Source: RGIG5952 sp045603485
GTDB lineage: Bacteria > Verrucomicrobiota > Kiritimatiellia > RFP12 > JAAYLN01
Length of the DNA: 22,400 bases
Direction of reading: 5' to 3'
Assembly: GCA_045603485.1 (NCBI GenBank)
Contig: JAZUMF010000127.1
Coordinates: forward strand, 1 to 22,400
Part shown: positions 22,247 through 22,400 of the stretch, in pieces
How positions within the stretch are numbered: the stretch's first letter is position 1
Layout: each line of letters opens with the position of its first letter
Position numbers and translations under genes: made by a program
The notes under the pieces: model-generated
The model's input: only the letters and a program-made list of their open reading frames with translations
Told to the model about the DNA's origin: nothing
Database searches by the model: none

Positions 22247-22248
22247 TT

Positions 22249-22400
22249 ATGTCATTAAACAAGTTCGAAGACAACGGCGTTACGTATTTTGAACTATACA
22301 TCAGGTGTCCTGTATGCATAGGCCAAGGGAAAACGGATCTGCCCATCGTATATTGGAGGCATGCTGACAACAACTGTTCAGGCGCCATATACGTTGGCGA
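22249..22400 (+). CDS. N-terminus of a CxxC (zinc-ribbon-like) protein (partial)
   Basis: ATG 22249 with AGGAG upstream, two bases after the previous stop; the frame stays open to the window end (50 codons). It begins MSLNKFEDNG, the same first seven residues as paralogue A at 19611. Then YIRCPVC gives a CxxC pair and NNCSGAIYVGD a further Cys, which suggests a zinc ribbon whose second half lies outside the window. The function is unknown. Confidence 0.7.
   Translation, partial: MSLNKFEDNGVTYFELYIRCPVCIGQGKTDLPIVYWRHADNNCSGAIYVG

Overview
The window looks like accessory DNA from a Gram-negative-type bacterium of the PVC group, most plausibly a gut or rumen Kiritimatiellota, Verrucomicrobiota or Lentisphaerota lineage. 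This is inference. It rests on a BspA-type leucine-rich-repeat (LRR_5) gene with the 'GGYPTGIGGHAF..C..L' style common in those genomes, on lipoprotein signals, and on strong AGGAGG-type ribosome binding sites. No rRNA, tRNA, integrase, transposase or CRISPR array was seen.

Layout. (1) 1-2783, plus strand: the end of an upstream gene, a large orphan protein (818 aa) and a small overlapping basic protein. (2) 2797-8285, minus strand: an apparent operon, in transcription order a divergent SEDS (FtsW/RodA-like) membrane protein with a disturbed C-terminus, a 985-aa Clp-FtsH chimera (Clp-like N-domain, ClpB-type AAA+ module, FtsH-type AAA+ module, M41 zinc protease domain), an acidic 328-aa protein and a 124-aa protein. 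(3) 8487-12429, plus strand, divergent from (2) across a 200-bp region with promoters facing both ways: a metallophosphoesterase, a penicillin-binding-protein-like lipoprotein that has lost its catalytic Ser/Lys motif, a TerB/DjlA-like protein, a DUF3298-like putative lipoprotein and a possible 50-aa peptide. (4) 12464-20513, plus strand, visibly more AT-rich: a ribbon-helix-helix regulator behind its own promoter, four small proteins, two 95-aa WXG100-like helical proteins, or three small ones before them, a coiled-coil protein, a 1255-aa FtsK/SpoIIIE (EccC-like) ATPase, an LRR/Cys-rich protein and a 300-aa protein. (5) 20632-22400, plus strand: a second promoter, a 156-aa protein, a paralogue of the 300-aa protein and the start of a CxxC protein.

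How the parts may work together. Blocks 2 and 3 look like one envelope-linked module: a divergent SEDS protein, a catalytically dead PBP-like lipoprotein, a phosphoesterase, a TerB-like sensor domain and an unusual AAA+ protease. SEDS proteins and class B PBPs normally act as pairs in peptidoglycan synthesis, so the pairing is suggestive, but the PBP here cannot be a normal transpeptidase. Blocks 4 and 5 share a 14-16 bp motif, GTGGTGYGCACACACC, in the -35/-10 spacer of both promoters, so they are probably co-regulated, perhaps by the ribbon-helix-helix protein. Their core (EccC-like ATPase, two W-x-D small helical proteins, a two-TM coiled-coil protein, a soluble coiled-coil protein) resembles a stripped-down, divergent type VII secretion-like apparatus, and I consider it the best candidate for an undescribed system.
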